Below, in pieces: positions 1 through 9,350 of a stretch of DNA of 64,000 nt. Within the stretch, counting starts at the first letter, position 1. Each line of letters starts with the position of its first letter. Made by a program: the position numbers and the translations under genes. The DNA is taken from the NCBI RefSeq assembly GCF_902705875.1, contig NZ_CACSIK010000001.1, forward strand, positions 186,001 through 250,000, given 5' to 3'. This stretch comes from Zhongshania aliphaticivorans (lineage in GTDB: Bacteria > Pseudomonadota > Gammaproteobacteria > Pseudomonadales > Spongiibacteraceae). A model generated the notes under the pieces. The model made no database searches and was not told where the DNA came from. It saw nothing but the letters and a program-made list of their open reading frames with translations.

Positions 1-1
1 T

Positions 2-172
2 TACGCCGAGCATATGATGGCGGTAATGAGTGACGCGGAAGGCTATAGCAATATGGCGGGTGAGCAAAATTATTCACCGCGACCTGATTATCGTCCCATC
101 ACTAAATTTGAAAAACGCGGTGAACGTTTGGGGCATGGTGTGTGGGACTTATTGTTTTCAAAAACAGCTTAA
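2..172 (+). CDS. C-terminal fragment of an unidentified protein
   Basis: An open frame enters from the left edge and ends at a TAA at 170-172, giving the last 56 residues. They are rich in Met, Tyr and Arg and end in a basic/aromatic tail ([14 protein letters not shown]). There is no signal peptide or complete domain to judge from. I treat it as the 3' end of a real gene because the reading is continuous and the next gene converges on it from the right. I do not recognise the family with confidence. Confidence 0.6.
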   Translation, partial: YAEHMMAVMSDAEGYSNMAGEQNYSPRPDYRPITKFEKRGERLGHGVWDLLFSKTA

Positions 173-222
173 CGTCGTCTCAAAATTACAGCTCCGCTGC
201 TTGTAAGGCGTGGTGATTACAT

Positions 223-1194
223 CTACGGTTTATTGCCAACCCCAGGCTGACAGGGTATCCACAGCCCGCTAGACGTAATAACTTGGCAGCGTGCCCACTG
301 CTTAAATACACGTTTTGAGCAGGCATTGATTTTGTCAGAGGAGCCGTTCCCGGTTCCCGCCGCTATTCGGTATTTAAGATTATTCCCGTCAACGGTAAGT
401 ACTTCTCTTACGGCCCATTCACTACCCCTTGCTGCATTGCTATAACACAGCCCCGCTTTAATCCGTAAGCGTTGTTGCGATCGATTTATTGCACTGCGGG
501 ATGCGAGCTCAAATAAGTCGCTCAAGTCCTCAGGGCTAACGTCAATGAAAGAGTTCATTTCGTGAAGTGCTGCGGCAAAGTCCTCGGTCGCGATGTTGGC
601 GAGCGTCAGTGATGGCGTAAATCCACGTGAGTTAACCGCGCAGTGTTGCCGTCGGCTAAACAAATGGCCAGGATAGCGGCGCCAGTGAAAAAGCGCGTTA
701 AATAAAATACCGAAAATAACGAGGGCTACCGCATTTGTGAATACAGGGTAAATGACATAACTAAACCCTAAGTCGCTAACACTGCTACCGCCAATAACCG
801 CAAATAAGGCGGTTGCCCCGCCAGGTGGGTGTAAGCAGCGCAGATAATACATGGCAAAGATAGCTCCGCCCACTGCAGCTGCAGCTGATATTTCGGTGTT
901 TGGGATATGTTGTTGGCAAAATACCCCGATAGTGGCAGAGATTAAATGCCCGCCAATGACTGACCACGGTTGCGATAGCGTTCCGTGAGGAACGGCAAAA
1001 ATTAGCACTGCTGAGGCACCGACTGAGGTGACAATGAACACGCTTGCAGGACCATCTAGATAAAATTTAGCGATTACATAACAGAGGCTGATACTGATGA
1101 AACCTCCCAAGCCAGATAAAAATTTTTCTAGGTGATTTGTGGTGTTTCTTTCAATGCCAATAACAAGGCCGATCTCGGTGAGGAGCTTGTGCAT
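223..1194 (-). CDS. HPP family integral membrane protein
   Basis: About 323 residues. The N-terminal half has four hydrophobic segments and the family signature HPPGGATAL, which identifies the HPP transmembrane domain. HPP proteins in plants and cyanobacteria have been linked to nitrite transport, but the substrate here is unknown. The C-terminal ~150 residues are soluble and unassigned. I chose the ATG at 1194 (MHKLLTEIGL). A longer frame from 1260 exists but would translate a strong hairpin-forming repeat (1219-1246) into a basic Gly/Arg peptide. It is divergent from a LysR gene, which is its likely regulator. Confidence 0.75.
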   Translation of the reverse strand: MHKLLTEIGLVIGIERNTTNHLEKFLSGLGGFISISLCYVIAKFYLDGPASVFIVTSVGASAVLIFAVPHGTLSQPWSVIGGHLISATIGVFCQQHIPNTEISAAAAVGGAIFAMYYLRCLHPPGGATALFAVIGGSSVSDLGFSYVIYPVFTNAVALVIFGILFNALFHWRRYPGHLFSRRQHCAVNSRGFTPSLTLANIATEDFAAALHEMNSFIDVSPEDLSDLFELASRSAINRSQQRLRIKAGLCYSNAARGSEWAVREVLTVDGNNLKYRIAAGTGNGSSDKINACSKRVFKQWARCQVITSSGLWIPCQPGVGNKP

Positions 1195-1218
1195 GGAATA
1201 ACCTTTGGTGTACCTATG

Positions 1219-1246
1219 TGGTGCTCGTGCACCACGAGGTGCACCA
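1219..1246. promoter_or_regulatory. Inverted repeat in the HPP/LysR divergent region
   Basis: TGGTGCTCGTG pairs with CACGAG and CACCA on the other side, leaving a 3-base loop and a small bulge. It also contains the 8-base palindrome GGTGCACC. It lies between the HPP start at 1194 and the LysR start at 1369, so it could be an operator or a leader hairpin. The structure is visible in the sequence; the function is inference. Confidence 0.35.
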
Positions 1247-1368
1247 AAAATGAGCGGCAATGGTAAGGGTTTGCTTACAATAGGTATAATGAATATATAT
1301 GATGATTTAATTCAAAAATTCGGAATTAAAGGATTGCTTATGATTTACAGATTAAATTGCGGTGGTAT

Positions 1369-2214
1369 ATGGATATAGAGCTTGCGCGCACCTTCTTAGA
1401 GGTCATGGCGGTTGGAAGTTTTTGTGGGGCTGCAGAGCGCCTGCATATTAGTCAAACCACCGTCACTACGCGCTTACAAACTTTAGAAGAAAAACTCGAG
1501 TGTCAGTTATTTACTCGGAATAGGAATGGCGCGCGATTGACCGCTGATGGGGAGCGTTTTGTTGCACACGCAACGGCTCTTGTGCAAATCTGGGATAGTG
1601 CTAAAACTGAGATGAAATTAGCCCAAGGGCAAGGTTCTCGATTGAGGGTTGGCGCTGAAATTAGCCTGTGGAACCCCATGCTTAGTAACTGGGTGAGTTG
1701 GCTGCAGAGAAATTATCCAAAAATAACTGTAAACACCGATGTGTCCGACGCTAATACCTTGCTAGCAAAGCTAGAGAATGGGTTTGTTGATGCCATTCTT
1801 GTACACAGGCCTCGATACTTACCAGGAATAATGGTTGAACAACTTTTGGAAGAAAAATTGATTCATGTGCAGGTGCCGAATAATTCGTCACCCAATTTGT
1901 TCGTTGATTGGGGTACTGAATTTAAGGCGCAATACGATGCGACATTACCGCAGCCAAGACAGACGGCAATGAGTTTCAATTTAGGTCCTTTGGCATTGCA
2001 TGTTATGTTGAAAAGTGGAGGGAACGGGTATTTTCGTACCCGAGTTGTAGAAGAATATTTGCGCAGTGGTCAGTTGGAGCGAGTTCCGTCTTCGCCAGAA
2101 TTCAGTTACCCAGTCTATTTGGTTTATAAGTCATCCACGACGACTTCTGTACTGGACTTAGCATTTGAAGGACTGCGCGAAATAGCTAGTGATTATAAGG
2201 AATGGCAAGTCTAA
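1369..2214 (+). CDS. LysR-family transcriptional regulator
   Basis: About 281 residues. Residues 1-60 form the winged helix-turn-helix typical of LysR proteins (FCGAAERLHISQTTVTTRLQ, then LFTRNRNGARLTADG). The remainder fits the periplasmic-binding-like effector domain. I prefer ATG 1369 (MDIELARTF) over the upstream in-frame ATG at 1357 because LysR proteins usually begin at the first helix. It is transcribed away from the HPP membrane gene, the classic arrangement for a LysR regulator and its target. The effector is unknown. Confidence 0.85.
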   Translation: MDIELARTFLEVMAVGSFCGAAERLHISQTTVTTRLQTLEEKLECQLFTRNRNGARLTADGERFVAHATALVQIWDSAKTEMKLAQGQGSRLRVGAEISLWNPMLSNWVSWLQRNYPKITVNTDVSDANTLLAKLENGFVDAILVHRPRYLPGIMVEQLLEEKLIHVQVPNNSSPNLFVDWGTEFKAQYDATLPQPRQTAMSFNLGPLALHVMLKSGGNGYFRTRVVEEYLRSGQLERVPSSPEFSYPVYLVYKSSTTTSVLDLAFEGLREIASDYKEWQV

Positions 2215-2310
2215 AGATGATGGTGGTTCTACGTGAAAATGCGCTCACCTAGGTGGGGTTTGAAGGGGTGATGAATAGCATTAAAACTTTCCAGTTGGTG
2301 TTAATGCTGA

Positions 2311-3219
2311 TCAGTTTTGTAAATGTTTTAAAGCGATAACCGCTGCGGCAGTTCGATTTTCTACGTTTAATTTTTTAAAAATTTGTTCTAAATGTTTATT
2401 GGCTGTACGGGGGCTCATAGTTAATATTGTGCCAATTTCGCGGTTTGTTTTACCGTGGGCTATCCATAGCAAAACTTCAGATTCACGCTCGGTAATGGGT
2501 AGTGCGGAGCGTAATCGATCAACGTCTGATGGACGCTCTAAATCAATAAGTTGTAATAAATATTCGTCATTACCTGTTTGGCTTATATAGCGAATCTCAA
2601 GGGGTTTGTCTGCGGCTTTTATTAACAAGCCCTTTTCTTTATTAAAATGCGGTGCGAGTAATTGGCGTAATTGTGCCGGTAAGTTCTCACTCAGCCATGC
2701 GCTATCTAGGCCGGCATCTTCGAGCAAGTGATAGGCTTGAGGTGTTGCCCATAATAAACTGCCGTCAGCGGCGGCAGAAAATAAAAATTGGCCAGCGGAA
2801 TCCAGTGCGACTCGAGCGCTTAAAGTTAGCCTAGCGTTGTTTAAATGCGCGCGCATTCTGGCAATGAGTTCATCGCCTTTTACAGGTTTGGTAATGTAGT
2901 CGACTCCCCCGGCGGCAAACCCTTTGACAATACTTTCGGTATCGCTGAGGCCGGTCATAAAAATAACGGGGATGTGGGCTAAGTCGCGGTTTTCTTTAAG
3001 GCGTCGACAGGCTTCAAAGCCATCCATATTGGGCATCAATGCGTCCATTAGAATCACATCTGGGGTAATGTTGGCGGCAATGGTCAGCGCCTGAGCGCCT
3101 TCTAATGCAACCAAAACGGTAATCCCAGCTTGATCTAAGGTGTCATTTAACATGCTGAGAGTGTCGGGCGAATCATCAACAATCAGGACAACATCCTTTT
3201 TTCCGCGACTCGTATTCAT
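2311..3219 (-). CDS. Response regulator, REC + LuxR-type HTH
   Basis: 302 residues. Residues ~8-125 are a receiver domain with acidic pocket (VDDS), phosphoacceptor Asp59 (LMDALMP) and the conserved Lys in TKPVKG. A ~100-residue linker follows, then a NarL/FixJ-type helix-turn-helix from about 242 (ITERESEVLLWIAHGKTNRE). Its ATG overlaps the stop of the hybrid kinase gene (ATGA), so the two are translationally coupled partners. It is the best candidate to bind the repeated element found ahead of urtA and fmdA, which is an inference from position and operator style. Confidence 0.88.
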   Translation of the reverse strand: MNTSRGKKDVVLIVDDSPDTLSMLNDTLDQAGITVLVALEGAQALTIAANITPDVILMDALMPNMDGFEACRRLKENRDLAHIPVIFMTGLSDTESIVKGFAAGGVDYITKPVKGDELIARMRAHLNNARLTLSARVALDSAGQFLFSAAADGSLLWATPQAYHLLEDAGLDSAWLSENLPAQLRQLLAPHFNKEKGLLIKAADKPLEIRYISQTGNDEYLLQLIDLERPSDVDRLRSALPITERESEVLLWIAHGKTNREIGTILTMSPRTANKHLEQIFKKLNVENRTAAAVIALKHLQN

Positions 3220-6200
3220 GGCTTGCTATCTTCCAATGCGTCAATCAAAGCGCCAAACTGAAAACCAGCGGCTAAGTCTTGTAGCGTGTTTAACGTGGTG
3301 GGGTCAACATTCCCCTGCTCTGAAATAGTTTCTAAACAGTGTTTTATGCCTTTCGCATAACCAATTTTAGCAAGTTGAATTAATTCACGGCGATGCTCAT
3401 CGCTGAGTGGTGCTTCCAACTGAATAGGTGGCGTAGCGTTGGCGTTAGCTGCAATTCTACTTTCTTCGCTTTCGTATAGCCAAGTTATCCCCGCGTGCTT
3501 GGCAATATAATCAAGTACTTGAGGCAGTCGTATCGGTTTGAACAAATAGGCGTCGTGAGGTGGTACACCGCTACTCGCCGGCGTCACCTCGGCGGCGTTT
3601 GCAGAAATCATAATGATTGTTGCGTCCTGAATGCGCTCCCGAATTTTAGCCGCTAACTCCCAGCCACTTATGCCAGGCATGGAAATATCGAGTAAAAATA
3701 TTCGTGGCAAGGTACTACAAAATTGCAGCATGTCTAGACAGGTGTTGCCATCCGCGGCGGTAATGACTTTAAAGCCAAGTGGTGTCAGGGTGTCATTGAG
3801 CAGGCCGCGGTGAGAGGGCTCGTCATCCACAACAAAAAGAGTTTGTTCGCTGCCCTCATAGCCTATAATTTTTCGTTCAGCCGGTGTGGCCACTGCAAGT
3901 CGGTCAGTACTGCTTAGCATCAGTGAGACTTTCACCTCGCTACCCACACCCACTTGGCTGTGAATAGCAATATCGCCCCCCATAATGTCGGTGAGCAATC
4001 TGGTAATAGTTAGCCCAAGGCCGGTGCCTGCAATATGGGGCGAGCCAGATTTGCGAACCCGCTCGAAGGGTTTGAACACGCGTTCAATGTCTTCTGCGGC
4101 GATACCTACGCCAGTGTCATTAATGCGAAACTCGGCAACTTGATTACGATAGCTAACAGTAAAGTTTACTCGCCCTTCAGGCGTGTATTTAATAGCGTTT
4201 GATATCAGGTTTATCAGTATTTGGCGGAGCCGCTTTTCATCCGTTTTTACCGTTTCAGGTAACGGTGTTAGTCGATCAAAACTAAAACCAATACCTTTGG
4301 CTTGGGCTTGGACCTGAAACATACTAATAATTTGTTCTAATAAATTACCTAAGTTGACGTCAGACATCGATAGCTCAAGACGCCCAGCTTCAATACGGGA
4401 AATATCCAGTAAGCCCTCGATTAAATCAGCTAAGTGTTCGCTACTGCGTCGAATAACCTTGAGTGCGTCAAGGCGGTTGCGTGGAATATCTGGGTCCTTC
4501 TCAAGTAATTGGGCGTAACCCATAATGGCGTTAAGTGGTGAGCGCAGTTCATGGCTAATTCCCGTCAGGTAGCGGGTTTTTGCTTGGTTGGCAGATTCTG
4601 CTATTTCTTTTGCTTGTTGTAGTTGGATATCGGTCTGCTTATGCGCCTCAATTTCAGCCATAAGCAGCTCTGTTTGACGCTGAGATTCCTCTTGCGCAAC
4701 ACGACGGCTATCGTGAACCAATGCAAACATCCAAGCTAATATGCCAGAAACTATCAGCAGGATGTAAAACACATTGTTCAGAGCGCTAGCCGCTAAGCCG
4801 CGTTCCATACCCTCATCAATTGTTATTTGGATGTATACCAGTGCGAGTACACTGGCAATCATAAAACTGATAAGGGTAAACAAACCAATGAAATGACCTG
4901 TTCGCGTATTGAGCGTTTTAATCCACGCGTTCGGAATGATAAAGCTGAGCGCGCTGGTTAGTTGTTCGGCCATACGCGAGTTGGTTTTACACATATCATG
5001 GCAGCGGCTATCTAAGGAGCAGCACAGTGAGCATATTGCTCCCGTGTAGGCGGGACAATGAGTCATGTCCTCACTTTCAAATTGGTGATAGCAAATGCAG
5101 CAGCGCAGTGAGATGTTGCTGCTTGCTAGTACGGGTTCACGGGCAATGTAGAACTGGCCTTTGCTGAGCCAACATATTAACGGAGCTAAGATGAAGGTGC
5201 TGCCCAGCGCAATAAAGGAGGCTAGGGCCTCGGCAGTTTCGCCAAATTGACCAAGATGGGCCAAAAAACCCAAGACAGATGAGATAAGCATAGAGCCAAC
5301 CCCAACAGGGTTTATATCGTAGAGATGCGCGCGCTTAAACTCCATGGTGCTGGGCCGAAGTCCCAATGGCCTATTAATGGTTAAGTCCGCCACTAAGGAG
5401 CCTACCCACGCTAGCGCGATAATCGAGTAAGCGGTAAGAATTTCTTCAAGTATGCGATAGATGCCCAGCTCCATGAGCATCAAAGCAATAGCAACATTGA
5501 ACACCAGCCAAACAACGCGGCCGGGATGATTGTGAGTAAGCCGAGAGAAGAAGTTAGACCACGCGATGGAGCCGGCATATGCGTTGGTCACATTAATTTT
5601 TAGCTGCGATAAAATAACAAAGCTGCCGGCGAGTACTAGCGTTAATTGCGGCGAACTGCTGAGGTAACCAAAGGCGATTAAATACATCCTGTTTGGGTCA
5701 GATGCCTCGCCAAATGGAATGCCGTGACTCAGGGCGAGAACCGCTAAAAAAGATCCAATTAGTATTTTAAGTGAACCGCTGATAATCCAACCCGGTCCAG
5801 CGGCAATCAGAGCAATCCACCAGCGGGTATTGGGTTTTTCTTGCTGTGGTAAAAATCTTAGAAAGTCGACTTGCTCGCCAATTTGCGCAATGAGCGAAAG
5901 AATGACTGCAGAGGCGGCACCAAAAGCGAGGAGGTTTAGTGTGCTATTGCCGTCTGGTGGTGAATAATTCACCCAGTTTTGAAATGCTTGCTCAGACTGA
6001 AAAGCGATACACACCAGCGGCAAGATTTGCAGTACCACCCACAGCGGCTGGGTCCACACTTGAAATCGGCTAATTAGCGTAATTCCGTGGGTAACTAGGG
6101 GAATAACTACAACGGCGCTAATGACATAGCCGTACTTAAGGGGGATGTCCATTGTGAGCTCAAGCGCGAGCGCCATAATCGCAGCTTCAATGGCAAAGAA

Positions 6201-6584
6201 TATAAATGTGAATGAGGCGTATATAAGCGAGGTTATCGTAGAGCCAATATAGCCAAAGCCAGCGCCACGGGTCAGTAGGTCAATATCTACTCCCTGACGC
6301 GCAGCGTGATAACAAATAGGAAGGCCAGTAAGAAAAATGATAATACTAACGGCAATCACGGCTGCGACGGTGTTGCTAAAGCCGTAACTTAAAGTAATCG
6401 CGCCGCCAATAGCTTCAAGCGCTAAAAATGAAATAGCCCCAAGTGCAGTGTTAGATACTCTTGCCACAGACCATCGGCGCGCACCCTTTGCGGTAAAACG
6501 CAGGGCGTAATCTTCCAGAGTCTCGTTAGCGACCCAGCGGTTGTACTTGCGACGAATGCGGAAGACGCGTTGCTGGGCACTCAT
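3216..6584 (-). CDS. NCS1 permease-fused hybrid sensor histidine kinase
   Basis: 1122 residues. Residues ~20-480 resemble an NCS1 (cytosine/purine/allantoin-type) permease with about 12 membrane spans. Residues ~493-533 are a cysteine-rich segment with several CxxC pairs, possibly metal binding. Two further membrane spans and a coiled coil follow. HisKA has His678 (SHELRSPLN). HATPase boxes are NLISNAIKYT, DTGVGIA and GTGLGLT. A C-terminal receiver has Asp966. Permease-kinase fusions such as CbrA couple solute passage or binding to signalling. Its location beside an amide/urea importer suggests that it senses a related nitrogen compound. The ligand is inference. Confidence 0.88.
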   Translation of the reverse strand: MSAQQRVFRIRRKYNRWVANETLEDYALRFTAKGARRWSVARVSNTALGAISFLALEAIGGAITLSYGFSNTVAAVIAVSIIIFLTGLPICYHAARQGVDIDLLTRGAGFGYIGSTITSLIYASFTFIFFAIEAAIMALALELTMDIPLKYGYVISAVVVIPLVTHGITLISRFQVWTQPLWVVLQILPLVCIAFQSEQAFQNWVNYSPPDGNSTLNLLAFGAASAVILSLIAQIGEQVDFLRFLPQQEKPNTRWWIALIAAGPGWIISGSLKILIGSFLAVLALSHGIPFGEASDPNRMYLIAFGYLSSSPQLTLVLAGSFVILSQLKINVTNAYAGSIAWSNFFSRLTHNHPGRVVWLVFNVAIALMLMELGIYRILEEILTAYSIIALAWVGSLVADLTINRPLGLRPSTMEFKRAHLYDINPVGVGSMLISSVLGFLAHLGQFGETAEALASFIALGSTFILAPLICWLSKGQFYIAREPVLASSNISLRCCICYHQFESEDMTHCPAYTGAICSLCCSLDSRCHDMCKTNSRMAEQLTSALSFIIPNAWIKTLNTRTGHFIGLFTLISFMIASVLALVYIQITIDEGMERGLAASALNNVFYILLIVSGILAWMFALVHDSRRVAQEESQRQTELLMAEIEAHKQTDIQLQQAKEIAESANQAKTRYLTGISHELRSPLNAIMGYAQLLEKDPDIPRNRLDALKVIRRSSEHLADLIEGLLDISRIEAGRLELSMSDVNLGNLLEQIISMFQVQAQAKGIGFSFDRLTPLPETVKTDEKRLRQILINLISNAIKYTPEGRVNFTVSYRNQVAEFRINDTGVGIAAEDIERVFKPFERVRKSGSPHIAGTGLGLTITRLLTDIMGGDIAIHSQVGVGSEVKVSLMLSSTDRLAVATPAERKIIGYEGSEQTLFVVDDEPSHRGLLNDTLTPLGFKVITAADGNTCLDMLQFCSTLPRIFLLDISMPGISGWELAAKIRERIQDATIIMISANAAEVTPASSGVPPHDAYLFKPIRLPQVLDYIAKHAGITWLYESEESRIAANANATPPIQLEAPLSDEHRRELIQLAKIGYAKGIKHCLETISEQGNVDPTTLNTLQDLAAGFQFGALIDALEDSKP

Positions 6585-7001
6585 CGTAGCGACATCATCA
6601 ATGTGGTTATAAGCATAAGTTAATTCAAAGTCGTTCAGTCAATAACACAGAGATTAAGCGTATTGATTAGTATTTTACCTACATCCTTGGTCGATTTTGC
6701 TGACAGCATACGTTTATCAAATCATTAAGCAGGATTGAGGCCATAATAATTTGGACTCATATCAGCAACTGAGATAGCACAATGTAAGCGCGCTGTGTGC
6801 TAGTGACCAAAGCGTATTCAGCCCCAGAAATTATGAACGCTATCTTACACTATTAGCGCCCGACCTTATCTTGCAGCAGTTTGTCATCGTATACGTCATT
6901 TAACGTAGCGGGGGGGAGCATTCACCTCATGGTGGCAAGGTGAACTTCTGCGGACACTGTTACCTGTCGAAACAAATAACCGTAGCGTAGGAGAAGTAAC
7001 G
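6585..7001. promoter_or_regulatory. Divergent control region between kinase and urt operon
   Basis: 417 bases with no gene. It holds the promoters of the kinase/regulator pair (leftward) and the urt-ami operon (rightward), the shared element at 6888-6907, and a ribosome binding site (TAGGAG) just before the urtA ATG. I looked for a sigma-54 -24/-12 pair near 6930-6960 and found none with correct spacing. Confidence 0.5.
6888..6907 (+). promoter_or_regulatory. Shared operator-like element upstream of urtA
   Basis: CGTATACGTCATTTAACGTA. It contains the inverted repeat TACGT-N6-ACGTA and lies 94 bases before the urtA start. A copy with one difference in 20 (two in 23) is at 19778-19797, before the formamidase gene. 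Matching elements ahead of two functionally linked transcription units point to a common activator, most likely the LuxR-type regulator encoded at 2311-3219. Confidence 0.65.
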
Positions 7002-8249
7002 ATGAGTGACAAATCCGATAATCGGCGTTCCTGGGGTCGCCGCAAGGTGGTTCAGGCAATAAGCGCTCTGCCGCTGGGGATCATCCTAGCATCGCAGTTG
7101 AGCTGGGCGGCGCCAGCCACCACCACTGGTCAAGCTGTTACCGATGATACCGTTACAGTGGGCATTCTGCACTCACTGACCGGCACCATGGCGATTAGTG
7201 AAACTGGTGCGCAAGAAGCTGAGAAATTGGCAATAAAGCAAATTAACGAATCTGGCGGCATTTTGGGACGTCAAATCAAAATCATTCAAGAAGATGGGGC
7301 TAGTGATTGGCCAACATTTGCGGAGAAGAGCCGTAAATTACTTGTAAACGATAATGTTGCGGCCGTATTTGGTTGCTGGACATCGGCTTCACGTAAAGCC
7401 GCTCTGCCTGTATTTGAAAAAGAAAATGGTCTGCTCTACTACCCCACTTTTTATGAAGGGTTAGAGCAATCTAAAAACGTAATCTACACCGGCCAAGAAG
7501 CAACTCAGCAGATTTTAGATGGCTTGAACTGGGTAGCTAAAGAGAAGGGCGCTAAAACGTTCTACTTGATAGGTTCAGATTACATCTGGCCACGTACCTC
7601 AATGAAAATTGCCCGTAAGCATATTGAAAATGTCTTGGGTGGCAAAGTTGTGGGCGAAGAATATAAGCCGCTTGGCGATACCCAGTTTGGATCGGTTATC
7701 AACAAGATTCGTCTGAAAAAGCCTGATGTTATTTACGCCGCGGTTGTGGGTGGTAGTAACGTAGCATGGTTTAAACAGTTAAAAGCAGCAGGTATTACCT
7801 CTAAGAAACAAACGCTTCTAACTATCTCAGTAACTGAAGATGAAGTATTGGGTATCGGCGGTGAAAACCTCGAAGGCTTCTACTCAATCATGAAGTACTT
7901 CCAAAGCCAGGATAACCCCAACAACGTTGCATTCGTAAAAGCGTTTAAAGAAATGTGGGGTGAAGACAGCGTTATTGGTGATGTAACTCAGGCCGCTTAC
8001 CTAGGACCTTGGTTGTGGAAAGCTGCAGTAGAAAAAGCTGGTACCTTTGATGTTGACGCGGTAGTAGCGGCTTCTGAAGCAGGTGACATTGAGCTGACTA
8101 CAGCACCAGAAGGTTATGTGAAGCTGCATCCTAATCACCATCTTTGGAGTAAGGCTCGCGTAGGTATGTGGAAGAAAGATGGCCAAGCAGAAGTGGTGTA
8201 TACCTCTGAGCTGATCGAGCCAGATCCATTCCCAGAAGGTTACCAATAG
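7002..8249 (+). CDS. urtA: Urea/short-chain amide ABC transporter, substrate-binding protein
   Basis: 415 residues. A twin-Arg-containing signal region (RRSWGRRKVVQ) and hydrophobic stretch end near SWAAPA, so the protein is exported to the periplasm. The mature part matches the UrtA/AmiC type of periplasmic-binding fold (VGILHSLTGTMAISE, FGCWTSASRKAALP, YYPTFYEG). It should capture urea or short amides for the membrane parts encoded downstream. The operon order (SBP, two permeases, two ATPases, amidase, AAA+ ATPase) argues for amides at least as strongly as for urea. No urease gene is in the window. FmdD of methylotroph amide operons is an equally good name. Confidence 0.85.
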   Translation: MSDKSDNRRSWGRRKVVQAISALPLGIILASQLSWAAPATTTGQAVTDDTVTVGILHSLTGTMAISETGAQEAEKLAIKQINESGGILGRQIKIIQEDGASDWPTFAEKSRKLLVNDNVAAVFGCWTSASRKAALPVFEKENGLLYYPTFYEGLEQSKNVIYTGQEATQQILDGLNWVAKEKGAKTFYLIGSDYIWPRTSMKIARKHIENVLGGKVVGEEYKPLGDTQFGSVINKIRLKKPDVIYAAVVGGSNVAWFKQLKAAGITSKKQTLLTISVTEDEVLGIGGENLEGFYSIMKYFQSQDNPNNVAFVKAFKEMWGEDSVIGDVTQAAYLGPWLWKAAVEKAGTFDVDAVVAASEAGDIELTTAPEGYVKLHPNHHLWSKARVGMWKKDGQAEVVYTSELIEPDPFPEGYQ

Positions 8250-8283
8250 GCCGCTAGGTGTATTGACGTAACGTGTAACAATC

Positions 8284-8303
8284 GGCGGGCAGGGATGTCC
8301 GCC
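8284..8303 (+). other. Intercistronic hairpin after urtA
   Basis: GGCGGGCA and TGTCCGCC pair (one G-U) around a GGGA loop, 34 bases after the urtA stop and 70 before urtB. There is no U-tract. Such hairpins commonly stabilise the binding-protein mRNA or damp expression of the permease genes. That role is inferred. Confidence 0.5.
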
Positions 8304-8372
8304 AACCCTTTCAAGAAACTGATTAATGAAAAACGTTTTAATGAATTATTTGTGTATAGCGGAGGCTAGGTG

Positions 8373-9296
8373 ATGGGCGGTTATAGCTACGATGAGTTAG
8401 GCGCGATATTCGCAATGCAGGGTTTTGCCGGCATCAGCTTGTTTAGCGTACTGCTGCTGATGGCCTTGGGGCTTGCAATTATATTTGGGCAAATGGGTGT
8501 AATTAATATGGCTCACGGCGAATTTATGGCCGCGGGTGCATATACAACTTATTTGCTATCTACATTAACAGAAACCTATTTTCCGGCGTTTATGCCGTAT
8601 TACTTTGTATTCTCGATAGCTGCAGCATTTTTGGTTGCAGGCATACTCGGGTATTTGGCCGAATTTATATTGATAAGGCATTTGTACAAGAGACCACTTG
8701 ATACTCTGCTGGCAACATGGGGCTTGAGCCTTATCATGCAGCAATCTTATCGTTCCATTTTTGGCGCCCGAGAAGTTAGCCCCACACTACCTGATTGGTT
8801 AATGGGTGCTTATCCGGTTACAGATATGATTGATATTCCTATCAATGGCATGTTTGTACTTGCACTAACTATATTTACTACCCTAGCTGTGTTCTATCTC
8901 ATGTTTAAGTCTAGCTGGGGTTTACGTGTCCGAGCGACAACGCAAAATCGTGTAATGAGTGGCGCAGTGGGCATCAACACTAAAAAAGTTGACCGCTACA
9001 CCTTTGCACTCGGCTGCGGAATAGCGGGTATGGCGGGGGCGGCGTTCACCACGATTGCCTCAACCGGGCCAACCACAGGAACACTTTATATTGTTGATAC
9101 CTTTATGGTTGTCGTATTCGGTGGCGCAGCGAGTTTGTTCGGAACAATCGCATCGGCATTCTCTATTGCTCAAGCGCAATCCATTTTGGAATTCTTTATC
9201 AGCGGATCAATGGCCAAAGTCTTTACCTTGCTCACCTTGGTAATAATTTTGATGTTCAAACCAGAGGGACTATTCGCCAGCAAGGTTCGTCGTTAA
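8373..9296 (+). CDS. urtB: Urea/amide ABC transporter permease UrtB-like
   Basis: About 307 residues, mostly hydrophobic, with the branched-chain amino acid (LivH) permease signatures IIFGQMGVINMAHGEF and the EAA-like stretch near GAVGINTKKVDRYTFALGCGIAGMAGA. It forms one half of the inner-membrane channel. I chose ATG 8373 because GGAGG lies 7 bases upstream; the GTG three bases earlier would be too close. It is co-transcribed with urtC, urtD and urtE. Confidence 0.87.
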   Translation: MGGYSYDELGAIFAMQGFAGISLFSVLLLMALGLAIIFGQMGVINMAHGEFMAAGAYTTYLLSTLTETYFPAFMPYYFVFSIAAAFLVAGILGYLAEFILIRHLYKRPLDTLLATWGLSLIMQQSYRSIFGAREVSPTLPDWLMGAYPVTDMIDIPINGMFVLALTIFTTLAVFYLMFKSSWGLRVRATTQNRVMSGAVGINTKKVDRYTFALGCGIAGMAGAAFTTIASTGPTTGTLYIVDTFMVVVFGGAASLFGTIASAFSIAQAQSILEFFISGSMAKVFTLLTLVIILMFKPEGLFASKVRR

Positions 9297-9350
9297 GACG
9301 AGCCTTACTTTTGAAATGTACGTCTGGTGGTAAATTATTGGGAGTTAATA

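Noticed and set aside
6920..6960. Sigma-54 promoter before urtA (TGGCA ... TTCTGC)
   Set aside because: The distance between the GG and GC elements is wrong for a -24/-12 promoter.
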